Assembly: GCF_000016825.1 (NCBI RefSeq)
Contig: NC_009513.1
Span: forward strand, 1,806,501 to 1,870,500
Direction of reading: 5' to 3'
Origin: Limosilactobacillus reuteri subsp. reuteri
GTDB lineage: Bacteria; Bacillota; Bacilli; Lactobacillales; Lactobacillaceae
DNA length: 64,000 nt
Positions 36,215-44,597 of the stretch are shown piece after piece. Position 1 is the first letter of the stretch. Each line of letters opens with the position of its first letter. The notes under the pieces were generated by a model that worked only from the letters and a program-made list of their open reading frames with translations, did no database searches and had not been told where the DNA came from. The translations under genes and the position numbers were made by a program.

Positions 36215-36245
36215 AGTTTGATTTAAATTATATCGAGGTGATTTC

Positions 36246-37073
36246 ATGACGGCCGATCCATTAAGAATAGGAATTCTTAACTTAATGCATGACAAAGTAG
36301 ATACTCAACTGCGATTTACAAAAGTACTTTCTGAGGGACCCTACAATGTTGATGTACAATACTTTTACCCTCAAACACACTATACTTCTCGCCCTGTCCC
36401 TGACCTTGTTCAAAAGATTTCCCAACCTTTAGATTTAAAACAAGTTGCCACAATGGATGCTTTTATTATCACCGGCGCCCCAATCGAACAACTTACATTT
36501 GAAGAAATTACGTATCTTGATGAGATTCATCAACTGATTGACGTATTAGTTGCCAATAATATTCCGCAACTTTACGTGTGCTGGGGAGCGATGGCGGCGG
36601 CTAACTACCTTTATGATATTCCCAAATTTCAATTACCTGAAAAAATTTTTGGAGTCTTCCACAATTATTTGCGCGCGCAAGACCCCCTCTTAAAAGGATT
36701 ACCTGATGGGTTTCTTGCTCCCCATGCTCGTTATGCCGAACTCGATATTGACAAGATTATGGAAGATTCACGATTAGTTATTAATGCTGTGACCAAAAAT
36801 AACTTCTTATTCTCGTTCCGCGCTCGAGAAAAGAACCAATACTTTCTTTTCTCCCATCTTGAATACGGAAAGGATGCCCTTTTAAAGGAATACTTACGAG
36901 AACGGAATGCTAATCCCGGCGTTGAGTATATTAAGCCGCAAAACTACTTTCGCGATCCGCTTCATATGAAAGATCCCGAATTCAGCTGGGAAACTACCCA
37001 ACGAGTGTTCTTTGATAATTGGCTTCATTCAGTTGCGGACCACATAGCTACACAACAATTTGTAAAGGAGTAA
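36246..37073 (+). CDS. cysE: MetA-like serine O-acetyltransferase
   Basis: The 275-residue protein belongs to the homoserine transsuccinylase (MetA) family: [15 protein letters not shown] near residue 77, nucleophile Cys in [19 protein letters not shown] near 114, FGVFHNYL near 137 and FSHLEYGKD near 202, supplying His and Glu. It is shorter than E. coli MetA (about 309). In Lactobacillus casei the protein of this family encoded directly upstream of cysK was shown to be a serine acetyltransferase rather than a homoserine enzyme. The same order here and the Cys-Cys leader favour that role. A homoserine substrate remains possible. GAGG precedes the ATG. Confidence 0.78.
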   Translation: MTADPLRIGILNLMHDKVDTQLRFTKVLSEGPYNVDVQYFYPQTHYTSRPVPDLVQKISQPLDLKQVATMDAFIITGAPIEQLTFEEITYLDEIHQLIDVLVANNIPQLYVCWGAMAAANYLYDIPKFQLPEKIFGVFHNYLRAQDPLLKGLPDGFLAPHARYAELDIDKIMEDSRLVINAVTKNNFLFSFRAREKNQYFLFSHLEYGKDALLKEYLRERNANPGVEYIKPQNYFRDPLHMKDPEFSWETTQRVFFDNWLHSVADHIATQQFVKE

Positions 37074-37078
37074 TTAAT

Positions 37079-38002
37079 ATGACGAAAATCACAAATTCAA
37101 TCGTAAATTTAATCGGTAACACTCCGATTGTTAAGTTAAATCGCGTTGTTCCTGAAGATGCAGCAGACGTCTATGTAAAACTTGAATTCTTTAATCCTGG
37201 TGGTTCAATTAAGGATCGGATTGCCCTTGCCATGATTGAAGAAGCTGAAAAAGCTGGTAAATTACAAGCAGGTGGCACCATTGTCGAACCAACCTCTGGA
37301 AACACTGGGGTTGGTTTAGCAATGGTTGCCGCTGCCAAGGGATACCATCTTGTCATCACCATGCCAGAAACAATGAGTGTTGAACGCCGGAAACTCATGC
37401 AAGGTTATGGAGCCGAACTTATTCTTACTCCCGGTGCCGACGGAATGAAGGGTGCAATTGCAAAAGCAGAAGAACTCGTTAAAGAAAAAGGCTACTTTAT
37501 GCCAATGCAATTTGACAATCCAGCAAATCCAGCAATTCACGAAAAAACTACAGGAAAAGAAATTCTTGACGCATTTGGCGATGATATTCCTGACGCATTT
37601 GTTGCTGGGGTTGGTACTGGAGGAACACTTACTGGGGTTGGTCATGCATTGAAAAAAGCTAATCCTAATGTTCAGGTTTATGCTCTTGAACCAGCAGAAT
37701 CTCCAGTATTAAAAGAAGGAAAAGGTGGCAAGCACAAAATTCAAGGGATCAGTGCTGGCTTTATCCCGAAAGTTCTTGATAATGATGTTTATGACGGAAT
37801 CCTCGAAGTTAAGAGTGATGACGCAATTGCGATGGCACGTGAAGTCGGTCATCAAGAAGGAATTCTTGTTGGTATCTCAGCTGGTGCTAATATCAAAGGT
37901 GCGATTGAAGTTGCCAAAAAGCTTGGTAAGGGTAAGCAAGTTATTACTGTTGCTCCTGATGGCGGTGACCGTTACCTTTCAACAGAATTATTTAATTACT
38001 AA
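37079..38002 (+). CDS. cysK: Cysteine synthase (O-acetylserine sulfhydrylase)
   Basis: A 307-residue PLP enzyme that makes cysteine from O-acetylserine and sulfide. Motifs are the PLP lysine in [14 protein letters not shown] (near residue 43), the substrate loop [15 protein letters not shown] (near 68), the phosphate loop [12 protein letters not shown] (near 176) and SAGA near 264. ATG 37079 lies 5 bases after AAGGAG, 5 bases past the upstream stop, so the two genes are translationally close. A strong terminator follows. Confidence 0.95.
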   Translation: MTKITNSIVNLIGNTPIVKLNRVVPEDAADVYVKLEFFNPGGSIKDRIALAMIEEAEKAGKLQAGGTIVEPTSGNTGVGLAMVAAAKGYHLVITMPETMSVERRKLMQGYGAELILTPGADGMKGAIAKAEELVKEKGYFMPMQFDNPANPAIHEKTTGKEILDAFGDDIPDAFVAGVGTGGTLTGVGHALKKANPNVQVYALEPAESPVLKEGKGGKHKIQGISAGFIPKVLDNDVYDGILEVKSDDAIAMAREVGHQEGILVGISAGANIKGAIEVAKKLGKGKQVITVAPDGGDRYLSTELFNY

Positions 38003-38008
38003 AAATTA

Positions 38009-38051
38009 AAAAGGAAAGAGACTAAGATATTTTTAATCTCTTTCCTTTTTT
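38009..38051 (+). terminator. cysK operon terminator
   Basis: AAAAGGAAAGAGA pairs with TCTCTTTCCTTTT, followed by a T-run. Confidence 0.9.
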
Positions 38052-38166
38052 CTATTGACCGCGACCTTACGTCATTAGCTACACTTAATAATTTGATGAC
38101 TTCTGATCAATGTAATGTTTCACTACAGTGTAATAAGCACTGTTATATTGAAGAATATTATTAATG

Positions 38167-38212
38167 AAAAATGACCAAGAGCACATAAAATTCTGCTTCT
38201 TGGTCATTTTTC
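38167..38212. terminator. Terminator downstream of cls
   Basis: AAAAATGACCAAGA pairs with TCTTGGTCATTTTT around a 17-base loop; usable in both directions, and 7 bases from the end of cls. The stretch 38052-38166 shows no gene. Confidence 0.85.
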
Positions 38213-38218
38213 GATTCT

Positions 38219-39712
38219 TTATAAAATTGGTGAAAGTAAGCGAGAAAAGTATTGCTTGAATTTCCGCCACTTTGATTGATTAGCAAAATACTCAGGAGTA
38301 AGTAAAGTACTCTTTTTCATATCATTTTCAAAGTCTTTCTTTAACTGCGCTGTTAGTTTTTCATTGTACGCAAATGCATTGACTTCAAAATTAAGTCTAA
38401 AACTACGGTAATCCATATTTGCCGAACCAACAGAAGCAATGTTGCTCCCACTAACCATCGTCTTTGAATGAATAAAGCCATTATCGTACTTGTAAACTTT
38501 TACCCCATTGTTCACTAAGTATTTAGCATAATATTCCGTTGCCCGATAAACAAATGGATGATCAGGCATGCATGGGATCATAATTCGGACGTCAATTCCA
38601 CTTCTTGCGGCAATTACTAATGCTTCCAGCACTGAATCTTCTGGAATAAGGTATGGTGATTGAATATAAACATATTTTCGCGCTGAGCTAATAATTGATT
38701 CATATCCCCGTCGAATCGAATAATTTTCATTATCCGGTCCAGAAGATACGATTTGCATTGGAACCTCATCTGGATCGCCATCTGGTGCAACCAGTTCAAA
38801 ATTCTTAAATTCTTTTTCAAGGTCAATTTTCTTTTTATGAGTTTTCCGACAAGTTGTATTCCAGTCCATCGCAAACCGCACCGTCATCATCATCGTTGCT
38901 TGTCCGACGACACGAAGATGGGTATCACGCCAATAACCAAACTTCGGATCTTCGCCAAGGTATTGATCACCGATATTGAATCCACCAATATAACCAATCT
39001 TGCCATCGATAATAGCTAGTTTACGGTGAAGATGGTAGTTTAACCGTGGCGTTTGAAAATAAGCTTTGGCAGCGGCAATAAATGCTTGCGCTTCTCCACC
39101 CAACTCTTCTAAATGCTTAAAAAATTTGAAAGTAGTTCCATGAGACCCACTTAAGTCATAGAGAACGCGGACTTTTACTCCTCGGGCAGCTGCATCTTCT
39201 AAGGCTGCCAACACCCGCTTCCCTAGATTATCAGCATAAAAGGAATAGTATTCAATATATACATGATCAGTTGCATGATTTATATCATCAATTAACTTAT
39301 CAAACTTCTTTTTCCCATCAATAAATACGTGAACTTTATTATTAAAGGTTACTACTGAATCATTCAAACTCAAAAAAAGGTTAACCAACTGGCGATCGCG
39401 TGACAACCGGCTCCCTTTTGGCATTAACTCATGCTCTTCACTTAGCTTTCGTTGCTTTTCAAGATATTTGGTCCGTAATTGTTTTTGCTCATCTTGAATA
39501 CTAAATATCTCATCATGGGATAATTGTCGTCCCACAAAAAGATATAGGATAAATCCAACTACTGGCAAAATAGTTAAGACTAATAGCCAAGCCCAAGTTG
39601 ATGCAATATCCCGACGACTACGAAAAACGGTCCATACTGCAAAAGCAATGTTAATTAACCATAGGACTTCAATAATGCGGCGAACAACATCCCATGTCCA
39701 AACAATATCCAT
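38219..39712 (-). CDS. cls: Cardiolipin synthase
   Basis: A 497-residue phospholipase D-like enzyme joining two phosphatidylglycerols. It has two N-terminal helices (residues 10-28 and 40-60) and two catalytic domains. The first HKD is intact (YHLHRKLAIIDGKIGYIGGFN, near 225). In the second (FIHSKTMVSGSNIASVGSAN, near 410) the Asp eight positions into HxKx4D is Gly, with Ser before and after. The His and Lys that do the chemistry are kept. No ribosome binding site conflict at ATG 39712. It is monocistronic. Confidence 0.92.
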   Translation of the reverse strand: MDIVWTWDVVRRIIEVLWLINIAFAVWTVFRSRRDIASTWAWLLVLTILPVVGFILYLFVGRQLSHDEIFSIQDEQKQLRTKYLEKQRKLSEEHELMPKGSRLSRDRQLVNLFLSLNDSVVTFNNKVHVFIDGKKKFDKLIDDINHATDHVYIEYYSFYADNLGKRVLAALEDAAARGVKVRVLYDLSGSHGTTFKFFKHLEELGGEAQAFIAAAKAYFQTPRLNYHLHRKLAIIDGKIGYIGGFNIGDQYLGEDPKFGYWRDTHLRVVGQATMMMTVRFAMDWNTTCRKTHKKKIDLEKEFKNFELVAPDGDPDEVPMQIVSSGPDNENYSIRRGYESIISSARKYVYIQSPYLIPEDSVLEALVIAARSGIDVRIMIPCMPDHPFVYRATEYYAKYLVNNGVKVYKYDNGFIHSKTMVSGSNIASVGSANMDYRSFRLNFEVNAFAYNEKLTAQLKKDFENDMKKSTLLTPEYFANQSKWRKFKQYFSRLLSPIL

Positions 39713-39787
39713 AATTTAATAATCTCCCTAGTAGTATTACTGATTCATTATAGCCATTATTTGCTTACTTTTCAGCAGGTTCAGAGA

Positions 39788-40948
39788 TTATTTTCGATAA
39801 AAACGACGAAGGGCAAAAGATAAGCCGATCGCTAAAAGTCCGTACACTGCACCTACATAGCCAAGCATCGTTAAATTAGCAAAGTTAACAGTCGTCGAAG
39901 CAGTGAAGGATCCAAGTGAAATTCCAACATTAGCGAAAATCGAAATTAATGATGTTGCTAAAGCTAATGACTGCGGATATTCTTTTTCTGCCACACTAAT
40001 AAATACCAGTTGGATAGTTGTTCCATATATAATTACAACGACACAAAGAGCTGCTAGAACAAGCATTCCTGTAATCTTATTTCCTAATGCAATCCCAAGA
40101 ACAAGACTTAAGATTGTCATGAGAATAAAGACAATCGGCAGTTTCTGAACCCCATTGTGACTCGCAACGATTCCAGCAATTTCGTTACCAATAATACTCA
40201 TTACCCCTAAAAGAAGCAGCAACCAATTTAGACTAGTTAAGCTAAAGCCCATCACAGTAGTAATTAGCGGCCGAACATAAGTATAGAAAGTATACTGGAG
40301 GCTTAAAACAGCCACCGTGATTCCAATTCCTAATAAAACACGGTGATCTTTTAATAACGCTAACTGTTCTAAAATGCTCCCTTTAACTTGAGGTGTATCA
40401 CGAGGAGTAAGCCAGGCTAACAACGCAAACACAATTAATGTTAATCCCGAAATGATCCAAAAACTATCATGCCAGGAAAGTAACGTTGCGATGGTTGTAC
40501 CAAGAGGAACCCCAATGACCGACGCAATACTAAAACCTGCGCCGACCCACGCTAGAACCATTGGCCGCTTGTCCATTGGGGTAATTATACTAACTAGCAA
40601 GTTAATTAATGAAATAATGGTTCCAGCAACAGCGGCAGTAATAATTCGCGCAAATAGGAGCCAGCCAAGTGTTGGTGCCATCGCAGTTAAAGTATTACCA
40701 ATAAAAAAGACGGTCATTAATAGCATAAGAAGCTTATAGCGATTCCAATTGCTAGTTAAGGTAGTAATAATTGGCGTACTAATCGCATAGACTCCTGCAA
40801 AAGCTGTCACCAAAAAACCAACTGTGGAAAGTGGAACATGATAACTCCGTGCAATATCTGATAAAACGCCCACAACCATAAACTCATTACATCCCAGCAT
40901 AAATGCAACAAGAATAAAAGTGAACGATCGCAATTTAGCGTGCTTCAC
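39788..40948 (-). CDS. MFS transporter, drug/arabinose efflux-like (DHA1 type)
   Basis: A 386-residue protein with 12 helices and the DHA1 opening seen in AraJ/YdhP-type exporters: MLGCNEFMVVGVLSDIARSYHV then TAFAGVYAISTPI. The loop TSNWNRYKLLM with a small-residue-rich helix follows. The true start is GTG at 40948, 6 bases after AAAGGAGG, giving MKHAKLRS. The substrate is unknown; efflux of a drug or sugar is usual for this group. It is monocistronic, divergent to nothing close by. Confidence 0.85.
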   Translation of the reverse strand: MKHAKLRSFTFILVAFMLGCNEFMVVGVLSDIARSYHVPLSTVGFLVTAFAGVYAISTPIITTLTSNWNRYKLLMLLMTVFFIGNTLTAMAPTLGWLLFARIITAAVAGTIISLINLLVSIITPMDKRPMVLAWVGAGFSIASVIGVPLGTTIATLLSWHDSFWIISGLTLIVFALLAWLTPRDTPQVKGSILEQLALLKDHRVLLGIGITVAVLSLQYTFYTYVRPLITTVMGFSLTSLNWLLLLLGVMSIIGNEIAGIVASHNGVQKLPIVFILMTILSLVLGIALGNKITGMLVLAALCVVVIIYGTTIQLVFISVAEKEYPQSLALATSLISIFANVGISLGSFTASTTVNFANLTMLGYVGAVYGLLAIGLSFALRRFYRK

Positions 40949-41049
40949 AATAAACCTCCTTTTTAAAACAAAAAATTTTCTGGAAAAAGTCAATCCAGAA
41001 AATTATAAACGTTTAACAATTAATTTCCAATAGTTTTGAACTATTTAGC

Positions 41050-41553
41050 TTAATAAAGTTGTGATTGATAAGCAGCAAAGGTTTTATCATCAAAGCAAAC
41101 CATCGTTACTTGATCAACACAATTGGCAGTAGGGAGAAAATCTTTAATTGTTTTAATCGCAATTTTTGCTGCCCTTTCAAGCGGGAAAGCATATACCCCT
41201 GTACTGATTGAAGTAAAGGCAACCGTCCGACATAAATGTTTATCAGCCAACAGCAAACTATTGTGATAAGAATTGGCTAACAATTGATCTTCACCATTAT
41301 CACCACCATGCCAAATTGGTCCAGGCGTGTGAATAATGAATTTGGCTGGCAAGTTAAAACCGCCAGTTATCCGTGCTTCTCCAGTTGGACATCCATGAAA
41401 TTTTTCACAGGCACCATATAACGCTGGGCCAGCTGCTCGATGAATCGCACCATCTACACCTCCGCCACCCATTAAAGTTGTATTAGCGGCATTAACGATT
41501 GCATCAACTTTTATTTTGGTAATATCTCCTTTGATTGCGCTAATTACTGACAA
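41050..41553 (-). CDS. Macro domain protein (O-acetyl-ADP-ribose deacetylase-like)
   Basis: A 167-residue macro domain. The ADP-ribose pocket is visible: GDITKIKVDAIVNAANTTLMGGGGVDGAIHRAAG split over residues 9-43, and TSISTGVYAFPLERAAKIA near 120-138. The Asn-Ala-Ala-Asn and Gly-rich loop are those of the MacroD-type hydrolases acting on O-acetyl-ADP-ribose or mono-ADP-ribosylated targets. I chose TTG 41553 (9 bases after AAAGGG); TTG 41562 overlaps the upstream stop. It directly follows the XRE-membrane gene and is probably translationally coupled to it. Confidence 0.9.
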   Translation of the reverse strand: MSVISAIKGDITKIKVDAIVNAANTTLMGGGGVDGAIHRAAGPALYGACEKFHGCPTGEARITGGFNLPAKFIIHTPGPIWHGGDNGEDQLLANSYHNSLLLADKHLCRTVAFTSISTGVYAFPLERAAKIAIKTIKDFLPTANCVDQVTMVCFDDKTFAAYQSQLY

Positions 41554-41558
41554 TAAAA

Positions 41559-42179
41559 TCAACCCTTTCGCTTTTTAAACTGTGGATATAGCCAGACAGT
41601 GCAAGTTAAACATAATGCTACCAATATATTTCCTGTTAATGCACCACAGATATATCCAATTCCATTGTCATTTATTGGAACATTGATTGGAAATGTTAAC
41701 CTTACTTCTAATAATGTTATTATCAGCCACGTTATCCAAAATCCAGGCTTATTTTTTATTTTAGACCAATCAGCATAACTGACTAATATTATAAGACTAG
41801 AAACAATAATAAAAGAAATAATCGTAAATAGCGGTTTTGGTAAGTAATTACTTAAAAAAGGTAAAATTGGTTTTAATACTATAACTACAGCGCCAATAAT
41901 ATTCAAAAAATAACAAAGAACAAAAATTTTATCTACTCGTTTATTCATAGTGTGCTCTTCTTTATAGTTATTTATCATCTCATGATCCTCCCGTAATAAA
42001 TCATCCAAACTAACATGGTAGAGATCACTTATTTGAACCAACATAAAAATATCAGGATAACTCCGACCATTTTCCCAACTAGAAATTGTTTTACGCGAGA
42101 TCAATAATCGTTCTGCGACATCCTGCTGAGTCCATTCTTTTTGACGACGATATAATTTCATTTTATCGGCAAATTTCAA
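41559..42179 (-). CDS. XRE-family regulator with C-terminal membrane helices
   Basis: A 206-residue protein with an N-terminal helix-turn-helix (WTQQDVAERLLISRKTISSW, then ENGRSYPDI) and four predicted membrane helices from about residue 80 to 200. It is therefore a membrane-anchored DNA-binding protein; the lactobacillus XRE-membrane family is common, but its signals are unknown. A perfect palindrome ATTTCCCGGGAAAT lies 28 bases upstream of its start and could be its operator. Translation of the macro-domain gene starts at or next to its stop codon. Confidence 0.85.
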   Translation of the reverse strand: MKFADKMKLYRRQKEWTQQDVAERLLISRKTISSWENGRSYPDIFMLVQISDLYHVSLDDLLREDHEMINNYKEEHTMNKRVDKIFVLCYFLNIIGAVVIVLKPILPFLSNYLPKPLFTIISFIIVSSLIILVSYADWSKIKNKPGFWITWLIITLLEVRLTFPINVPINDNGIGYICGALTGNILVALCLTCTVWLYPQFKKRKG

Positions 42180-42206
42180 TAAGTTCTCCTACCTTCAATT
42201 AAATTT

Positions 42207-42220
42207 ATTTCCCGGGAAAT
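42207..42220. promoter_or_regulatory. Palindrome upstream of the XRE-membrane gene
   Basis: ATTTCCCGGGAAAT is a perfect 14-base palindrome located 28 bases before the start at 42179. It is a candidate autoregulatory operator; no experimental basis. Confidence 0.45.
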
Positions 42221-42281
42221 TAACTATGCTTAAACTTTACCGAAGAAGACGATATTTGTCACGCTAAGAATCATAGCAAAC

Positions 42282-42308
42282 AAAAAGGCTGGAGAAACTT
42301 CCAACCTT
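42282..42308 (-). terminator. pepO terminator
   Basis: On the minus strand AAGGTTGGA pairs with TCCAGCCTT (one wobble) and is followed by TTT. Confidence 0.82.
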
Positions 42309-42322
42309 CTGTAAATCTTAAA

Positions 42323-44227
42323 TTACCAAATATGAACCCGATCTTCTGGCGCCCGGTACATTTCATTCCCAGGCTTAATGTCAAATGCTGTGTAGAAGTC
42401 ATCGAGATTTTCTGCTTGAATATTAGCACGTAATTTTTGCGGTGCATGAACATCAATTGAAAGCAGTAATTGCATGTACTGTTCCGTTGCCTTCATTCGC
42501 CAAATAGTTGCCCAGTTAATAAAGAATTCTTGGGCATTGAAGTCCGCTTCAGTTTTTGCTGCTTCAAGTGCACAACTGAGGCCTCCTGCATCGGCAATAT
42601 TTTCAGAAACCGTGAGCTTCCCGTTTACCTTTTGACCAGCAAATGGGATCCCATCAAATTCTTCAATCATCTTTTGAGCTAATTGCTTAAAGTGTGCAGA
42701 ATCTTCATCTGTCCACCAGTTATTAAGATTTCCAAACTCATCAAATAATGACCCGTTGTTGTCAAAGGCGTGAGAAATTTCATGGGCGATTACTGCGCCA
42801 ATTCCACCATAATTTTGGCTGCTGCTTTGTTTCAACGAGTAGAACGGTGCCTGTAGGATTGCCGCTGGGAATACAATGATATTCTTAAATGGGTGGTAGT
42901 AAGCATTGACTGTGGCCGCACTCATTTCCCACCGCATCCGATCAACAGGTTTATTCCAACGACTGAATAATTCTTTATTAGCCGTCACTGTTAATTGATT
43001 TAAGTTTGCAATCAAAGATTCCTCTTCATCAACCTTAAATTGATCATAAAGAGCAGGAATCTTATCTGGATACCCAACTTGAATGCCCAGTTTATCAAGC
43101 TTGAGGATAGCCTTATCACGGGTATCCTTACTAAGCCATTGATTATTGGTCAAGCGTCCCTTATAGACTTTAATCATTTGCTCAACCATATGGTGCACGT
43201 CTGCCTTGGCTTGCGGTCCAAAGTACTTCTTCCCATAATAATCCCCAGCTACTTGGCTAAACATGTCACGTGCTAGATAGAACGCAAATTTACGCTGACT
43301 AACTGGTTTCTTGCTTCCAGAAAGTGCTCGACCATAACGTCCATTGATTTCACGCATTTCATCATCAAGGTAACTAGCATTTTCGCGAATAACACGAATT
43401 AATGCCCAGTTTTTAAAGAGCTCAAAGTTACCTTGTAAGATCTTATTCAGGGCCTTAAAATATTCTGGTTCTGTCACAATTACCTTTTCCGGTTCTTCCC
43501 CAACTAACTGCTTAATTATTGCCGCAATATCAAGTTGGTCAGTCGCACTGGCTAGTTCTGCAACCGTTTGTGGATTATACATCTTACTATAATCAGCCGC
43601 TTCTTCAGCACTCTTTACATTTGGCGCAAGAAGGGCATCGAATTTGATTGCATCATCAATAATCTTTTTTGCTTCTTCTTTGCTATACCCCAGCTTATCC
43701 ATCAAGGCTTCCACCATTGAAGACCACAATTGGAGTAATTGATCGTGCTGAGCCTTCTTTTCTGCTTCATAGTAGCTCTTATCAGGCAAAATAAGCGATG
43801 GTGATGAGGCAAATAAAGCATAAACAGTCGCATTCTTCATATCAGCGTCAATATCAAAACTAATCGGTGAAGGCATCCCTGCTAAAATCCAGTTCTTCCA
43901 TTGAGATTGGTAATCTTCATATGAATTAAGATTTTCTACACTTGCTAACATCCGTTTAAGCGGTTGCGGGCCAACCTTCTTACGCCAATCAAACTTTTTA
44001 GCGAGGCGATATAGCTTAATCATCTCATTAAACCGCGAATCATCAGACTTTTCCTTCCCCGTTGCATAGGCATCAAAGTCATACATCAGCTGCTTGTCAA
44101 TCTCATCAACGAGGTCATTGAAGCCCCCAGTAGCTGGCTTATCATCAGGAATCTTCGCCGTCTTTAGCCATTCCCCGTTTACTGCTTCGTATAAGTCGTC
44201 TTTAATTAATTCGTTATTCACTGCCAT
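42323..44227 (-). CDS. pepO: M13 family oligoendopeptidase PepO
   Basis: A 634-residue cytoplasmic zinc endopeptidase (neprilysin family) that cuts oligopeptides, including casein fragments. The zinc site is VIAHEISHAFDNNG near residue 482 (two His and Glu), and the third ligand Glu is in SENIADAGGL near 535. The N-terminal part YEAVNGEWLKTAKIPDDKP and the C-terminal YRAPEDRVHIW (here ending in W of the usual CxVW) match PepO. It has no signal peptide. AAGGAGG precedes ATG 44227. Confidence 0.95.
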   Translation of the reverse strand: MAVNNELIKDDLYEAVNGEWLKTAKIPDDKPATGGFNDLVDEIDKQLMYDFDAYATGKEKSDDSRFNEMIKLYRLAKKFDWRKKVGPQPLKRMLASVENLNSYEDYQSQWKNWILAGMPSPISFDIDADMKNATVYALFASSPSLILPDKSYYEAEKKAQHDQLLQLWSSMVEALMDKLGYSKEEAKKIIDDAIKFDALLAPNVKSAEEAADYSKMYNPQTVAELASATDQLDIAAIIKQLVGEEPEKVIVTEPEYFKALNKILQGNFELFKNWALIRVIRENASYLDDEMREINGRYGRALSGSKKPVSQRKFAFYLARDMFSQVAGDYYGKKYFGPQAKADVHHMVEQMIKVYKGRLTNNQWLSKDTRDKAILKLDKLGIQVGYPDKIPALYDQFKVDEEESLIANLNQLTVTANKELFSRWNKPVDRMRWEMSAATVNAYYHPFKNIIVFPAAILQAPFYSLKQSSSQNYGGIGAVIAHEISHAFDNNGSLFDEFGNLNNWWTDEDSAHFKQLAQKMIEEFDGIPFAGQKVNGKLTVSENIADAGGLSCALEAAKTEADFNAQEFFINWATIWRMKATEQYMQLLLSIDVHAPQKLRANIQAENLDDFYTAFDIKPGNEMYRAPEDRVHIW

Positions 44228-44300
44228 GTGCAGGGCCTCCTTAAAAGGTTACATTACTTACTATTATACTATGCCTACTATAAATTCACGTAAATTTGCT

Positions 44301-44594
44301 TCAATCTAAAAAAGGACTTAATAAAGTTTTCCGGGCACTTTCTGAAAACCATGAGTCATGTTGCATCATTAATTGATTTACTTCCTGGTAACTGCTTAAG
44401 TCAACCTTGCCCTTAATCAATCCAGCAATTTGGAGCTGCCGAGCAAATTGAACATCTGCGGACTGGAGAACATTGCGAAAGATCGGCTGCTCATCTGGAT
44501 CCCACCGTTTATTAAGAAGACCAATTGCTCGCTCATATTCCTTGCTATGGGTAAGTACCTTTTGCATGGCTTGTGGATTTAAAATTGTCGTCAT
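44301..44594 (-). CDS. Small protein of the MoxR-VWA cassette, unknown
   Basis: A 97-residue helical protein starting MTTILNPQAMQKVLTHSKEY. GAGGGG lies 7 bases before the ATG, and the Shine-Dalgarno overlaps the end of the VWA gene (3-base gap between genes). The only noticeable pattern is a run of aliphatic and basic residues; no domain is recognised. Being the last gene of the cassette, it is probably a partner of the ATPase or VWA protein. Confidence 0.75.
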   Translation of the reverse strand: MTTILNPQAMQKVLTHSKEYERAIGLLNKRWDPDEQPIFRNVLQSADVQFARQLQIAGLIKGKVDLSSYQEVNQLMMQHDSWFSESARKTLLSPFLD

Positions 44595-44597
44595 CAA

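Noticed and set aside
36016..36245. T-box or SAM riboswitch upstream of the cysteine operon
   Set aside because: No GGGTGG core nor SAM-box pattern is present; the leader ORF and hairpin explain the region better.
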